NCBI RefSeq assembly: GCF_938017775.1
Contig: NZ_CALIIU010000041.1
Location: forward strand, 1-60,100
From: an uncultured Campylobacter sp.
Lineage (GTDB): Bacteria; Campylobacterota; Campylobacteria; Campylobacterales; Campylobacteraceae
Direction of reading: 5' to 3'
Length of the DNA: 60,100 bases
Numbering within the stretch: the first letter of the stretch is position 1; each line of letters opens with the position of its first letter. The notes beneath the pieces were generated by a model. The model did not search any database and was not told the DNA's origin. It worked only from the letters and a program-made list of their open reading frames with translations. Shown here one piece after another: positions 18,140 to 26,790 of this stretch. A program made the position numbers and the translations under genes.

Positions 18140-19111
18140 TTAGCGATAAATCCCCACGGCGGCGCGAACCTTTTGCATCAATGAAGCAGCCGTCGCAGCC
18201 GCCCTTTGCGCGCCCTGTCTTAGCATCTCGTCTAAAATTTCGCGGTGGCTTTGATAGTATTCGAATTTATCCCGCGCGTCTTTGAAGTAGCTAAGCACGA
18301 GCTCGTTTAGATACGCCTTGAAGTGCCCGTGCCCCTCGCCTCCGCGCTCGTAGCGAGCCCGCAGCGCCGCTTGCTCCGCCGCCTCGCTTAAAAACAGCTT
18401 CGCGATATTATAGACATTGCATCCGCGCCACTGCTTAGGCGCCTCCAGCGGCTCGGAGGTCGTTACGATACTTGAAATTTGCTTCTTTAGCGTCGCGGCA
18501 TCTGAGAAAATATCGATCGTATTGCCGTAGCTTTTACTCATCTTCGCGCCGTCGGTGCCCGGCACGATCGCCACTTCATCATTTACGCGCGCTTGCGGAA
18601 TAGTTAAAATTTCGCCGTGGGCGTTGTTAAATTTAAGCGCGATGTCGCGGGCGATCTCGACGTGCTGGATCTGATCCTTGCCCACGGGCACGACCTCCGC
18701 GCTGTATAGCAGGATGTCCGCCGCCATCAGTACGGGGTAACTAAACAGATCGTGTTTGCTCTCAAAACCCTTGGCGATCTTATCTTTGTAGGCGTGCGCC
18801 CGCTCGAGCAGCCCCATCGGCGTATATCCGCTTAAAATCCAGTAAAGCTCCAGCACCTCTTTCACGTCGCTTTGCACCCAAAACACCGTCTTTTTCGGAT
18901 CGATCCCGAGAGACAAAAACGCCGCGGCGGCCTCGTAGGTGGAGTTTTTTAGCTTTGCGCCGTCGCTTACAGACGTGAGCGCATGGTAGTTTGCGATAAA
19001 CATAAACATCTGCTCGCCCGCGTTTTGCGCATCCACCATCTGTTTGATGCTTGCGAAGTAGTTACCCAAATGCAGCTTGCCGCTGGGCTGAAGACCCGTT
19101 AAAATTCTCAT
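18140..19111 (-). CDS. trpS: Tryptophan--tRNA ligase
   Basis: A class I aminoacyl-tRNA synthetase of 323 residues that charges tRNA-Trp. It has TGLQPSGKLHLGNY (HIGH-type motif, residues 5-18), the Trp pocket region around GLLERAHAYKDK, VGKDQIQHVEIARDIA, and KMSKSYGN (KMSKS loop). Length is normal for bacterial TrpS. The start at 19111 has GGAG-type bases and lies 10 bases after the aroK-fusion stop. Confidence 0.97.
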   Translation of the reverse strand: MRILTGLQPSGKLHLGNYFASIKQMVDAQNAGEQMFMFIANYHALTSVSDGAKLKNSTYEAAAAFLSLGIDPKKTVFWVQSDVKEVLELYWILSGYTPMGLLERAHAYKDKIAKGFESKHDLFSYPVLMAADILLYSAEVVPVGKDQIQHVEIARDIALKFNNAHGEILTIPQARVNDEVAIVPGTDGAKMSKSYGNTIDIFSDAATLKKQISSIVTTSEPLEAPKQWRGCNVYNIAKLFLSEAAEQAALRARYERGGEGHGHFKAYLNELVLSYFKDARDKFEYYQSHREILDEMLRQGAQRAAATAASLMQKVRAAVGIYR

Positions 19112-19121
19112 CCTTGCTCCT

Positions 19122-19559
19122 TTAAATCAAAATCAGATCGCCGTCCACAAAACCCACGGCAATGTACTTGCACTTAAAAATTTTTGCATCTGGCATCTGC
19201 TCTCGCAGCTCGCGCAGAGCCTGCACGAGCAGTTTTAAAACCTGCCGCCACGAAAGCTCGCTTAAAAAATCAAGCTGCAAGCGCGAGCTTTGCGGATAAA
19301 ATTCATCCTCGTCCTCGCACGCCCAGTCGTCGTCATCCCCGTCGTAGCTGCTCGATCCTGCGAGCTGCAGCGCATAAGGTTCGTAAAGATCGAAGTGCCA
19401 TGCGATCACCCGCTTTGGAATTTCTTCGCGTTCTAAGCCCTCTAGTAGCTCGCGCAGCTTTTGCTTTAGCGCCTCTTTCTTTTTAAGCTTATCGTTTTTA
19501 CCCTCTTTGCCGTGCGGCTCGGAATTTTTGCCGCCGCCAGAGCACTTCTGCTTAGACAT
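19122..19559 (-). CDS. Possible separate product from the aroK internal start
   Basis: The internal ATG at 19559 has a better Shine-Dalgarno (AAAGGGGA, 5-6 bases away) than most starts in the window. It would give a 145-residue acidic protein matching exactly the non-kinase domain of the AroK fusion. In this reading the ancestral aroK stop codon was lost and the two genes are still translated separately. The domain resembles small acidic proteins often found near polymorphic-toxin immunity genes; the function is unknown. Alternative: a true fusion with a fortuitous purine run. Confidence 0.45.
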   Translation of the reverse strand: MSKQKCSGGGKNSEPHGKEGKNDKLKKKEALKQKLRELLEGLEREEIPKRVIAWHFDLYEPYALQLAGSSSYDGDDDDWACEDEDEFYPQSSRLQLDFLSELSWRQVLKLLVQALRELREQMPDAKIFKCKYIAVGFVDGDLILI

Positions 19560-20093
19560 CTTTTTCCCCTTTAAATTTAGCCCGTCGCAGGCGGAGCAAA
19601 TTTCTTTTACGATCTTTTTTACGCTTTTATTTTCCACGTCGATTATGATGTCGGCCTTTTTTTCATACGCCCCGTCTCTTTGGGCGTGCAGCGCCGCAGC
19701 CTTTTGCAGATCCGCTAACAGCGGGCGCTTGGCAAATTTTTTCTCCGCGTTTTCGCTGTTTTTTAAGCGCTCAATAATCCCTTCAAAGCTTGATTTAAGA
19801 TACACGACGGTGCCGATTTTGTTTAAATTTTTCACGGCGTAAAAGCCGCCGCCGGTGGAGATCACGGCGTTCCGAACGGACTTTTCTAAAAATTTCGCAA
19901 GGCTCTCTTCCATCTTTCTGAAGCTCTGCTCGCCCTGCTCTTTAAAAATTTGCCCGATCTTTTTATTGGCGTAGCTTTCGATCATATCGTCGCAATCAAG
20001 CGCAAACATCCCGCTTTGTGCAGCCAGAGCCCGCGCTACCGTGCCCTTGCCGACCCCCATAAAGCCGATGAGTACGATATTACCGCTCTTCAT
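19122..20093 (-). CDS. aroK: Shikimate kinase with an extra C-terminal domain
   Basis: Residues 1-170 are shikimate kinase, which phosphorylates shikimate in the chorismate pathway: GFMGVGKGTVA (Walker A), DCDDMIE, STGGGFY and the lid KRPLL. The family normally ends near residue 165-175. Here the frame continues to 323. A Lys/Gly-rich linker (about 172-205) is followed by an acidic domain with AWHFDLYEPYALQLAGSSSY, a run of Asp, DWACEDED and a C-terminal IAVGFVDGDLILI. Met179 (base 19559) is preceded by AAAGGGGA at good spacing, so this part may also be made as a separate protein of about 145 residues. The first bases overlap the end of der. Confidence 0.85.
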   Translation of the reverse strand: MKSGNIVLIGFMGVGKGTVARALAAQSGMFALDCDDMIESYANKKIGQIFKEQGEQSFRKMEESLAKFLEKSVRNAVISTGGGFYAVKNLNKIGTVVYLKSSFEGIIERLKNSENAEKKFAKRPLLADLQKAAALHAQRDGAYEKKADIIIDVENKSVKKIVKEICSACDGLNLKGKKMSKQKCSGGGKNSEPHGKEGKNDKLKKKEALKQKLRELLEGLEREEIPKRVIAWHFDLYEPYALQLAGSSSYDGDDDDWACEDEDEFYPQSSRLQLDFLSELSWRQVLKLLVQALRELREQMPDAKIFKCKYIAVGFVDGDLILI

Positions 20094-21465
20094 CGCCCTC
20101 CCCTTTTTTGCGCGGCAGCAGCACTAGCGGACTTCCCGAAAGAGCAAAGCTCGCGCGCAGCCTGTTCATCAAATAGCGCTTGTAGCTAAAATGCAGCGCT
20201 TGCGGGCGGTTCATTACAAGAGCGATCTTCGGCGGCGCAAAGCCGATCTGCGCGGTGTAGTAAATTTTAACCGATTTGCCCCGCTCGCGAGGTATCGGAT
20301 GCGCCTTTATCGCGGCTTCTACCGCTTCATTGATCCTTGAGGTGCCGAGCTTGCGCGTGAAATTTGAATAAACCTCCAAAATGAGCGGGTAAATTTTATG
20401 GATCCGCTTCCTGTCCGTCGCGCTGACGCTGATGATCGGCGCGTAGGAAAGGAATTTAAACCTATCGCGCAGATCGCGGCAAAACTCGTCGTAATCGCGC
20501 TCGCAAAGATCCCATTTGTTTAAAATTATGATGAGCCCGAGTTCAAATTTAGCCGCAAGCCCCGCGATGCGCTCGTCCAGCTCGTTTAGCGGCTCGCTTG
20601 CGTCAAGTACCAAAAGCGCGATGTCGGAGTTTTGCAAGATTTTTTCGGTGCGATTTAGCGCGAAGCGCTCGATGCCCTCGATCTTGCCGCGGCGGCGAAT
20701 GCCCGCCGTGTCGATAAACTCAAGCGTGCGTCCCCCAAATTCCGTGCTTTCATTCACCGGATCAATCGTCGTGCCCGCATAATCGCTCACGACCGAGCGT
20801 TGCGAGCCCACAAGCGCGTTTAGAAGGCTTGATTTGCCGACGTTTACCCGCCCGATGATGCCTACGCAGATGGTCTTGTCTGCATAAAATTCCTCGTCGC
20901 GCCCCTCTTTCGGCTCGCCCTCATCGTTGAAACCCTCTATAAAATCATCAAAAATTTCATCCTCGTCCTGCCTCGCGGGCGCAGGGTCCAAAAATCCGTA
21001 GATCCAATCTTTGAGCTCGTCGATGCCGCTGTTGTGAGAAACGGAGATCGGGAAAAATTTAACGCCGAATTCGTTAAACTCCCAGCTGCGCTCCTCATCG
21101 CGCTTGCCGTCTATTTTATTGACCGCTAGGGCGATGGGCTTACCGAGCTTTTGCAGCGAGAAAAATATCCGCCGCTCATCATCGCTCGGAAGCAGCTTAC
21201 CGTCCGTCATAAAGATTATCAAATCCGCGCTCTTTGCCTCGCTTAGCGTCTTAGCCTGCACGCGCGCAAACAGCTCGGAGGCGTCGTCCAAGCCGCCCGA
21301 ATCGATCACGCGCACGCGGCGATCGAAAATTTCGGCTTCGGCTCTATTGGTATCGCGCGTCGTGCCCGCAACGTCGCTCGTGATGGCGATGCGAGCGCCC
21401 GCTAGGCGGTTAAAAAGGCTCGACTTGCCGACGTTGGGGCGCCCGATGATGATCAAACTTTTCAC
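20080..21465 (-). CDS. der: Ribosome-associated GTPase Der (EngA)
   Basis: A double-GTPase needed for 50S ribosome assembly. Two G domains each show a P-loop (GRPNVGKSSLF and GRVNVGKSSLL), G3 (DSGG, DTAG) and G4 (NKID, NKWD), followed by a C-terminal KH-like domain. An acidic linker (about residues 175-205) separates the G domains. The frame is open to 21576, but I place the start at GTG 21465: AAGGA lies 6 bases upstream and the protein then begins directly with VKSLIIIGRPNVG, as in relatives. It has 461 residues. The end overlaps the aroK start by 14 bases. Confidence 0.96.
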   Translation of the reverse strand: MKSLIIIGRPNVGKSSLFNRLAGARIAITSDVAGTTRDTNRAEAEIFDRRVRVIDSGGLDDASELFARVQAKTLSEAKSADLIIFMTDGKLLPSDDERRIFFSLQKLGKPIALAVNKIDGKRDEERSWEFNEFGVKFFPISVSHNSGIDELKDWIYGFLDPAPARQDEDEIFDDFIEGFNDEGEPKEGRDEEFYADKTICVGIIGRVNVGKSSLLNALVGSQRSVVSDYAGTTIDPVNESTEFGGRTLEFIDTAGIRRRGKIEGIERFALNRTEKILQNSDIALLVLDASEPLNELDERIAGLAAKFELGLIIILNKWDLCERDYDEFCRDLRDRFKFLSYAPIISVSATDRKRIHKIYPLILEVYSNFTRKLGTSRINEAVEAAIKAHPIPRERGKSVKIYYTAQIGFAPPKIALVMNRPQALHFSYKRYLMNRLRASFALSGSPLVLLPRKKGEGDEER

Positions 21466-21984
21466 GTTCGTCCTTGTAGTTTTTGGCGCGATTATAACCA
21501 AAAATAGATTAAAGCCAAATTCTACGCGCTCGCTCGCGGAGCTAAGCGGCGAAATTTTATGAAATTTAGGCGCCAAATTTAGCGAAATTTATCGCGGCAC
21601 TAGCGGAACGCCGCACGGACGCAAGGCATCAAAACGCGCGAGCCATCGCCTTAGACGGCGCGGAACGGGGCGATGCGTAAATTTTATAAAATTTTAAAAC
21701 CGAAACACGAGCGCGAAAGCTAGCGGTTGAAGCACAAAAACGGGCGAGGACGCGCGAAAGCATATAAACCCGCAGCTGGGCAAATTTGGCTGCTTTGCGC
21801 ATTCAAGCGCCGAAGTACAAAACCGAGCCGTCGCGCCAGGCGCTCAAAAACAGGCGGCGTGGCAAGATTAAAAGTGATGACACAGCGAGGATTAGAAACA
21901 ACGGAGCGGCGAGGGTGTAAAAACGGCGGAATATTAAAATTTAATCATTATGCGTGTATAATTCCGCAAATTTAAAGGGGCGCG
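21466..21984. other. Intergenic region between der and the transporter pair
   Basis: About 520 bases between divergent genes. The plus-strand frame at 21727-21975 is Arg/Lys-rich and has no ribosome site, so it is probably not a gene. A -10 box TATAAT at 21957-21962 and the ribosome site AAAGGGG serve the first transporter gene. Confidence 0.55.
21957..21962 (+). promoter_or_regulatory. -10 box of the DMT transporter operon
   Basis: TATAAT preceded directly by GTG and an A/T-rich stretch, 22 bases before the ATG at 21985. The ribosome site AAAGGGG follows. Confidence 0.5.
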
Positions 21985-22890
21985 ATGAAATACAACAACT
22001 TCTTGCTGCACCATCTAAGCGTGTATTATATGCTGATGGCGTGCTTTTACAACTCTCTTACGGGCGTTTTTGCCAAGCTTTTGGGCGCGCAAATTTCATC
22101 GCTTGAGGTCGTGCTCTTTCGCAATCTGCCCGGACTTTTGATCCTGCTTTATAAAATCAAGGCGCGTCCCCGCGCGGCGCGCTTCGCAAACAAGGGCGGT
22201 CATCCTTTTACGCTCGCGTTTCGCGGCATTATCGGGATTTTGGGGCTAATGGTGTTTTTTTACAACGTCGCTAACATCAGCCTCGGCGAGGCATTTACTT
22301 TTCAAAAAACGGCGCCCATTTGGACGGCGATCATCGCGTACTTTACCCTCGGCGAAAAATTCGGCGCGATGGGCTGGTTTTCGGTCTGCCTAGGCTTTGT
22401 GGGCATCGTTTTGGTGATTCAGCCGCAGTTTGGCTTGCAGCCGAGCGATATTTTTGGAATTTTAAGCGGATTATTCGCCGCAATGGCGCTTACCTCCGTG
22501 CGCGGGCTACGTAAATACTATAGCTCCGATACGATCATCTTCTCGGCGCTTCTTGCCGGCACGCTGATGCCCGTAGTGCTTATGATCGCGGCGGAATTTA
22601 TAGACGCGCCCGCGCTGAGCTTTATGCTTTCTAAATTTAAAATTCCAAACGCGCAGGGCTGGCTCTTTACCGTGCTTTTAGGGCTGCTGGGGCTGTTTTA
22701 TCAAACCTACGTCACCAAGGCCTACGCCGCGACGCGCAAAGCGGGCATAGTAGCTACGATCAGCTACGCAGATATCATCTTTTCGACGCTATTTGGGCTG
22801 CTGCTAGGCGACGCCCTGCCCAGTTTCATGGCGCTTGGAGGTATGGCGCTCATCATCGCCGCGGGCACACTTGTGGCGAACCGAAAGTAG
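21985..22890 (+). CDS. DMT-superfamily transporter, EamA type (copy 1)
   Basis: A 301-residue inner-membrane protein with about ten hydrophobic segments in two EamA repeats, the layout of drug/metabolite exporters. Characteristic stretches are LLGAQISSLEVVLFRNLPG and FTFQKTAPIWTAIIAYFTLGEKFG in the first repeat, and GIVATISYADIIFSTLFGLLLGD in the second. The substrate cannot be read from sequence. It is followed after 6 bases by a paralogue with the same domain order, so the two arose by tandem duplication and may work as a pair or have diverged in substrate. Confidence 0.9.
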   Translation: MKYNNFLLHHLSVYYMLMACFYNSLTGVFAKLLGAQISSLEVVLFRNLPGLLILLYKIKARPRAARFANKGGHPFTLAFRGIIGILGLMVFFYNVANISLGEAFTFQKTAPIWTAIIAYFTLGEKFGAMGWFSVCLGFVGIVLVIQPQFGLQPSDIFGILSGLFAAMALTSVRGLRKYYSSDTIIFSALLAGTLMPVVLMIAAEFIDAPALSFMLSKFKIPNAQGWLFTVLLGLLGLFYQTYVTKAYAATRKAGIVATISYADIIFSTLFGLLLGDALPSFMALGGMALIIAAGTLVANRK

Positions 22891-22896
22891 CGCGCG

Positions 22897-23829
22897 ATGA
22901 AGCAGAAGCTTTACTCCGCGTTTTGGCTGAAACATCTGGGCGTTTATTATATGCTCGTAGCGAGCTTCTATTTTGCGCTAAACGGCGCTTTAGCCAAGGT
23001 CATGGCAGAGCATATGAGTAGCGCCGAGATCGTGTTTTTCCGCAACGTCGTAGGCATCGCGATCGTGCTATTTTCGCTACGGCGGGTAAAAAACCTGGGC
23101 CCGGGCGGCAAGCCGTGGCTGCTCGCGTTTCGCGGCTTTATCGGCAGCTGCGGGATATTAGCGACCTTTTACAATATCGCTCACATCGATCTTGGCACCG
23201 CTTTTACCTTCCAAAAGACGGCGCCCATTTTCACCGCGCTATTTTCGGCATTTTTCTTAGGCGAAAAGCTAAGCTCTAAGGGTTGGTTTGCGATACTGCT
23301 CGGATTTGGCGGAATTTTACTCGTCGTGCGCCCGCACATCGGCATCAGCGTAACCGATGCGGTGGGAATCTTCGGCGGCATGTGCGCGGGGCTTGCATAC
23401 ACGAGCGTGCGCGAGCTGCGCAAGCACTACGCCACCAACCTCATCGTGCTGGTTTTTGTCTCGTCCGCTACCTTTCTAAGCGCGATGATGATGGCTGCGG
23501 GCTGGGCGCTTGAAGGTAGCGAGGTTAAAATTTTAGGACTTTTCAGCGGGGCGGATTTAGCGAAGCTCGCTTATTTCAACCCGCCAAGCCTTTTTGGCTG
23601 GGTGCTAGTGGCGCTTCTGGGCGTCAGCGGGATCTACTTTCAAATTTACATGACGCGCGCTTACGCCGCCTCGCGCAAAGCGGGCATCGTCGCTGCGATC
23701 AGCTACAGCGATATCCTCTTTAGTATGGCGCTTGGAATTATGCTAGGCGATCGGCTACCTGGCCCGATCGTGCTAGCGGGCATCGCGGTGGTGATTTTAA
23801 GCGGAATTTTAATCGCCCGCGAGCGCTAA
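22897..23829 (+). CDS. DMT-superfamily transporter, EamA type (copy 2)
   Basis: 310 residues, clearly paralogous to the preceding gene: LAKVMAEHMSSAEIVFFRNVVG, FTFQKTAPIFTALFSAFFLGEKLS and GIVAAISYSDILFSMALGIMLGD align with it throughout. It has ten membrane segments. The start ATG at 22897 follows the stop of copy 1 closely with no good ribosome site of its own, suggesting coupled translation. Substrate unknown. Confidence 0.9.
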   Translation: MKQKLYSAFWLKHLGVYYMLVASFYFALNGALAKVMAEHMSSAEIVFFRNVVGIAIVLFSLRRVKNLGPGGKPWLLAFRGFIGSCGILATFYNIAHIDLGTAFTFQKTAPIFTALFSAFFLGEKLSSKGWFAILLGFGGILLVVRPHIGISVTDAVGIFGGMCAGLAYTSVRELRKHYATNLIVLVFVSSATFLSAMMMAAGWALEGSEVKILGLFSGADLAKLAYFNPPSLFGWVLVALLGVSGIYFQIYMTRAYAASRKAGIVAAISYSDILFSMALGIMLGDRLPGPIVLAGIAVVILSGILIARER

Positions 23830-23944
23830 ATTTAAATTTAAAACCGATTCAAACGCGGTGCGAGGCTAAATTTAAAATACGCACCGAGCCCGCGCCAAAT
23901 TTCAGCGATATAAAAGTCTTAAAAAGCTAAGATTGCGATAAAGT

Positions 23945-23959
23945 TCTACGGCGTAGAAA
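23945..23959. promoter_or_regulatory. Palindrome before the double-cubane operon
   Basis: TTCTAC-GGC-GTAGAA is a perfect 6-bp inverted repeat with a 3-base centre, 24 bases before the start codon of the activase gene. Its size and place suit an operator or a leader hairpin. No regulator can be named from the sequence. Confidence 0.45.
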
Positions 23960-23983
23960 TATTTTTCGACGGATTTAAATTTT

Positions 23984-24751
23984 ATGCATTTTATCGGTAT
24001 CGACATCGGTTCGACCTCATCAAAGGTCGCCGTTATGGATGAGTGCGGCAAATTTTGCGAGCTGTTTTTACTGCCTAGCGGCTTTAGCGCGGTCAAGGTC
24101 GCGCGCCAGATCAAGCAAAATTTGGAGCAAAAAGGCTACGGCAATGGCTTCGTGACGGCTACGGGCTATGGGCGCGTCAGCGTGGACTACGCACAGCTTA
24201 GCATGAGCGAAATTTCATGCCACGGCCTTGGGGCGCACTTTTTGTTCGAGAAAGACTGCACCGTAGAGGGCGTGGGCGGGCAGGACACCAAGGCTATCAA
24301 AATAGAAAACGGCAAGCCCGTGGATTTTATCATGAACGACAAATGCTCGGCGGGCACGGGCAAATTTTTAGAGATTAGCGCAGACCGCTTGGGGCTTGAA
24401 CTTAGCGAAATTTACAAGACCGCTCGAAAAAATCCCGCGATTAAAATTAGCTCGACCTGCACTGTTTTTGCAGAAAGCGAGATCGTCTCGCTAAGCGCAA
24501 ACGGAGCTGAAACTAGCGAGATCGCCTACGATACCCTCGACTCCTCCGCGCACAAGGTCGCCTCACTCATCAAACGGCTGGAAAATCAAATTTACTTTTT
24601 AAGCGGCGGACTTAGCAACGCACCGCTCTTTAAACAACTTCTAGGCGAGCATCTGGGGGCTGAAATTTTTACTTGCGAAAACGCAATCTACTGCGGCGCG
24701 ATGGGCGCTGCGCTTATCGGTGCACGCAAAGCAAACGAAATTTTAAAATAG
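23984..24751 (+). CDS. Acyl-CoA dehydratase-type activase (ASKHA ATPase)
   Basis: A 255-residue homologue of HgdC/YjiL-type activases: homodimeric ATPases with one 4Fe-4S cluster that drive a low-potential electron into a partner Fe-S protein using ATP. GIDIGSTSSKVAVMD (residues 5-19) is the ASKHA phosphate loop. The cluster ligands are Cys121 (NDKCSAGTG) and Cys159 (STCTVFAESE). A second loop, GGLSNAPL, lies near the C-terminus. The next gene, which starts one base after this stop, is its reductase partner. ATG 23984 is preceded only by a weak GACGG. Such pairs include the double-cubane protein systems. Confidence 0.92.
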   Translation: MHFIGIDIGSTSSKVAVMDECGKFCELFLLPSGFSAVKVARQIKQNLEQKGYGNGFVTATGYGRVSVDYAQLSMSEISCHGLGAHFLFEKDCTVEGVGGQDTKAIKIENGKPVDFIMNDKCSAGTGKFLEISADRLGLELSEIYKTARKNPAIKISSTCTVFAESEIVSLSANGAETSEIAYDTLDSSAHKVASLIKRLENQIYFLSGGLSNAPLFKQLLGEHLGAEIFTCENAIYCGAMGAALIGARKANEILK

Positions 24752-25861
24752 ATGAAGATGGATTTTGACGCGCTTAAAAAGCGTAACGCAATGGCTCTGC
24801 ACGATCTAAAAGAGCAAGGCAAACACGTAGTGGGAATGTTTTGCACCTATTCGCCGAAGGAGCTTATTTACGCCGCGGGCGCCGTGCCGGTTGGGCTTTG
24901 CGCCTATGACGAGAGCCCGATAGACGCCGCTCACGCCAAACTTCCGCGCAATCTTTGCCCGCTAATCAAAGCAAGCTACGGCTACGCGGTTACGAAAAAA
25001 TGCCCCTATATGAACGCCAGCGATCTCGTCATAGGCGAAACGACCTGCGACGGCAAGAAAAAGATGTATGAGCTGCTGGCAAAGCACAAGGACGTCCACG
25101 TGTTGCAACTGCCGAATATGAGAGACGGCAAGAGCTTGGAGCTTTTTACCGACGAGCTTAGGGAATTTCGTAAAGTTTTAGAGCAAAAATTTGATACGAA
25201 AATCACCGATGAAGCGCTGCTCGATGCGGTGCAAATTTACAACGAAGAGCGCAAGGTGATGTTGGAGCTTTTAGAGCTTGGCAAACTAAATCCGATGCCG
25301 GTAGCAGGCAGCGAAATTCATCAAATTTCATTTGCGAGCGACTTCATATACGACAAGCAGGAGAAGCTTAAAATGATACGCGCCTACATAGCCGCCGCGA
25401 AGAATATGACGCCGCCTAAAATGCACAAAAAGCGGATCATCATCACCGGCTGTCCAAGCGGGGGCGTGTATGAGAAGGTTATCAAGCAGATAGAGGAGCT
25501 GGGCGCGGACGTGGTAGCCTTTGAAAACTGCTCCGGCACCAAAGGCTATCAAAACCAAGTGCAAACAAAGGGCGATCTGGTCGCAAATATCGCCGAGCGT
25601 TACCTTAAAATTCCATGTTCGGTGATGTATCAAAACGACGCCAGAGGCGATATTATCAAGGAATTTATCCGCGAGTATCAAGCAGACGGCGTCGTTGACG
25701 TCGTGTTAAGCGGCTGCCACACCTACGCGATCGAAACGAACAGGATCAAAGAGGCGAGCCGCGAAGCGGGAGCGAACTATATGAGCTTGGAGACCGACTA
25801 CTCCAAACAGGACGTGGGGCAAATCCGAACGCGTCTAGAAGCGTTTATAGAACTGCTTTAA
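24752..25861 (+). CDS. 2-hydroxyacyl-CoA dehydratase family / double-cubane cluster protein
   Basis: A 369-residue member of the HgdB/FldC superfamily, single-subunit type (YjiM-like). This type includes the double-cubane cluster proteins that hold an [8Fe-9S] cluster and reduce small molecules such as acetylene in vitro. Candidate Cys ligands are Cys69 (NLCPLIK), Cys84, Cys99 (ETTCDGKKK) and those in ENCSG, IPCSVM and SGCHTYAIE. There is no second dehydratase subunit and no CoA-transferase gene nearby, which argues against a classical 2-hydroxyacyl-CoA dehydratase and for the double-cubane type. The physiological substrate is unknown. It is cotranscribed with the activase. Confidence 0.88.
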   Translation: MKMDFDALKKRNAMALHDLKEQGKHVVGMFCTYSPKELIYAAGAVPVGLCAYDESPIDAAHAKLPRNLCPLIKASYGYAVTKKCPYMNASDLVIGETTCDGKKKMYELLAKHKDVHVLQLPNMRDGKSLELFTDELREFRKVLEQKFDTKITDEALLDAVQIYNEERKVMLELLELGKLNPMPVAGSEIHQISFASDFIYDKQEKLKMIRAYIAAAKNMTPPKMHKKRIIITGCPSGGVYEKVIKQIEELGADVVAFENCSGTKGYQNQVQTKGDLVANIAERYLKIPCSVMYQNDARGDIIKEFIREYQADGVVDVVLSGCHTYAIETNRIKEASREAGANYMSLETDYSKQDVGQIRTRLEAFIELL

Positions 25862-25932
25862 GCGGGTGGCTCGAAATTTTAAAATGAAGAATTTTCTAAA
25901 TTTAAAAACAAACCAAAGAAAGGAGAGGTTAG

Positions 25933-26790
25933 ATGAAATTTAAAGAAGTAGACGCATCTCGTCGCGGCTTTTTAAAAGGAGCTTTGGCAGCGGCAGCCAT
26001 CGCCAGACCCGAATCGATGCTCGCCGGCTTCACGCCGTTTAAGCCTGATTCGCTGCAAGTTTGGTCGTGCGGAGGTTTATCTGAGGCTTTTGCGCAGATA
26101 AACGCAGCGTACGAGTCCAAAACGGGGCATAATATCCAGTACACCGGCGCCTTTGCGGGTGCGCTCGGAAAGTCGCTACTGGCCTTGCAGGGCAAGACAG
26201 AGGTTTTCGGAGCTCGCGTTTTGGAGCTAAGCCAAAAACTACGCAAGGCTGGCCTTAGCCTTCGCTTTAGACCGCTGTGTTTTACCGACTACGTCTTAGT
26301 GGTGCCGAAAGGAAATCCCGCGGGCATTCGCGATCTAAAAGATCTAGCAGAACCCGGCGTGCGGGTGATGCTGCCGCTAAGGGCATCGCCTCCGGGTAGC
26401 GGACCGGTAAAGGGAATTTTGAAAAATTCCGGCCTTACTGAGCCGGTCATGAAAAATATGGTCGCCAACGGTTCATGCGTAATCACCATGATGTGCGATC
26501 TGCTAGATGGCAAGGGTGATGCGTCCATCATCGAAAAGCGCCTAACGACGCACGATAGATTTAAAGACAAAATCGAATATATGCCTATCGACGAGAAACT
26601 CATCCCGCCGGGGCCGCTTACCTTTACGCTAAATATCATGAAATACGTAAAAGACGAGAAGCTTGCCGATGACTTTGCAGACTTCGTCTGCTCGGACGGG
26701 CAGGAAATTTTCGAGCGACACGGCTTTACCTCCATCCATTCAGCGCGCGGGCTTGAACTCATAGAAAGGTTTGGTGTAAAAGATGTTTAG
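25933..26790 (+). CDS. Tat-exported ModA-like substrate-binding protein
   Basis: 285 residues. A twin-arginine signal (SRRGFLKGALAAAA, residues 9-22) points to folded export. The body resembles molybdate/tungstate-type binding proteins: YTGAFAGALGKSL, and DYVLVVPKGNPAGIRDLKDLA, a typical ModA block. No ABC permease or ATPase gene is linked, and the next gene is a polyferredoxin, so uptake may not be its role; it may sense or deliver an oxyanion or metal cofactor. GGAGAGG precedes the ATG. It overlaps the next gene by 8 bases. The gap of 71 bases from the double-cubane gene allows a single transcript. Confidence 0.82.
   Translation: MKFKEVDASRRGFLKGALAAAAIARPESMLAGFTPFKPDSLQVWSCGGLSEAFAQINAAYESKTGHNIQYTGAFAGALGKSLLALQGKTEVFGARVLELSQKLRKAGLSLRFRPLCFTDYVLVVPKGNPAGIRDLKDLAEPGVRVMLPLRASPPGSGPVKGILKNSGLTEPVMKNMVANGSCVITMMCDLLDGKGDASIIEKRLTTHDRFKDKIEYMPIDEKLIPPGPLTFTLNIMKYVKDEKLADDFADFVCSDGQEIFERHGFTSIHSARGLELIERFGVKDV

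Noticed and set aside
21727..21975. 82-codon Lys/Arg-rich frame before the transporters
   Set aside because: It overlaps the likely promoter of the transporter operon, has no ribosome site and has repeat-like composition.
23984..25861. Classical 2-hydroxyacyl-CoA dehydratase for amino-acid fermentation
   Set aside because: Only one dehydratase-type subunit, and no CoA-transferase or electron-bifurcating genes nearby; the single-subunit double-cubane type fits better.
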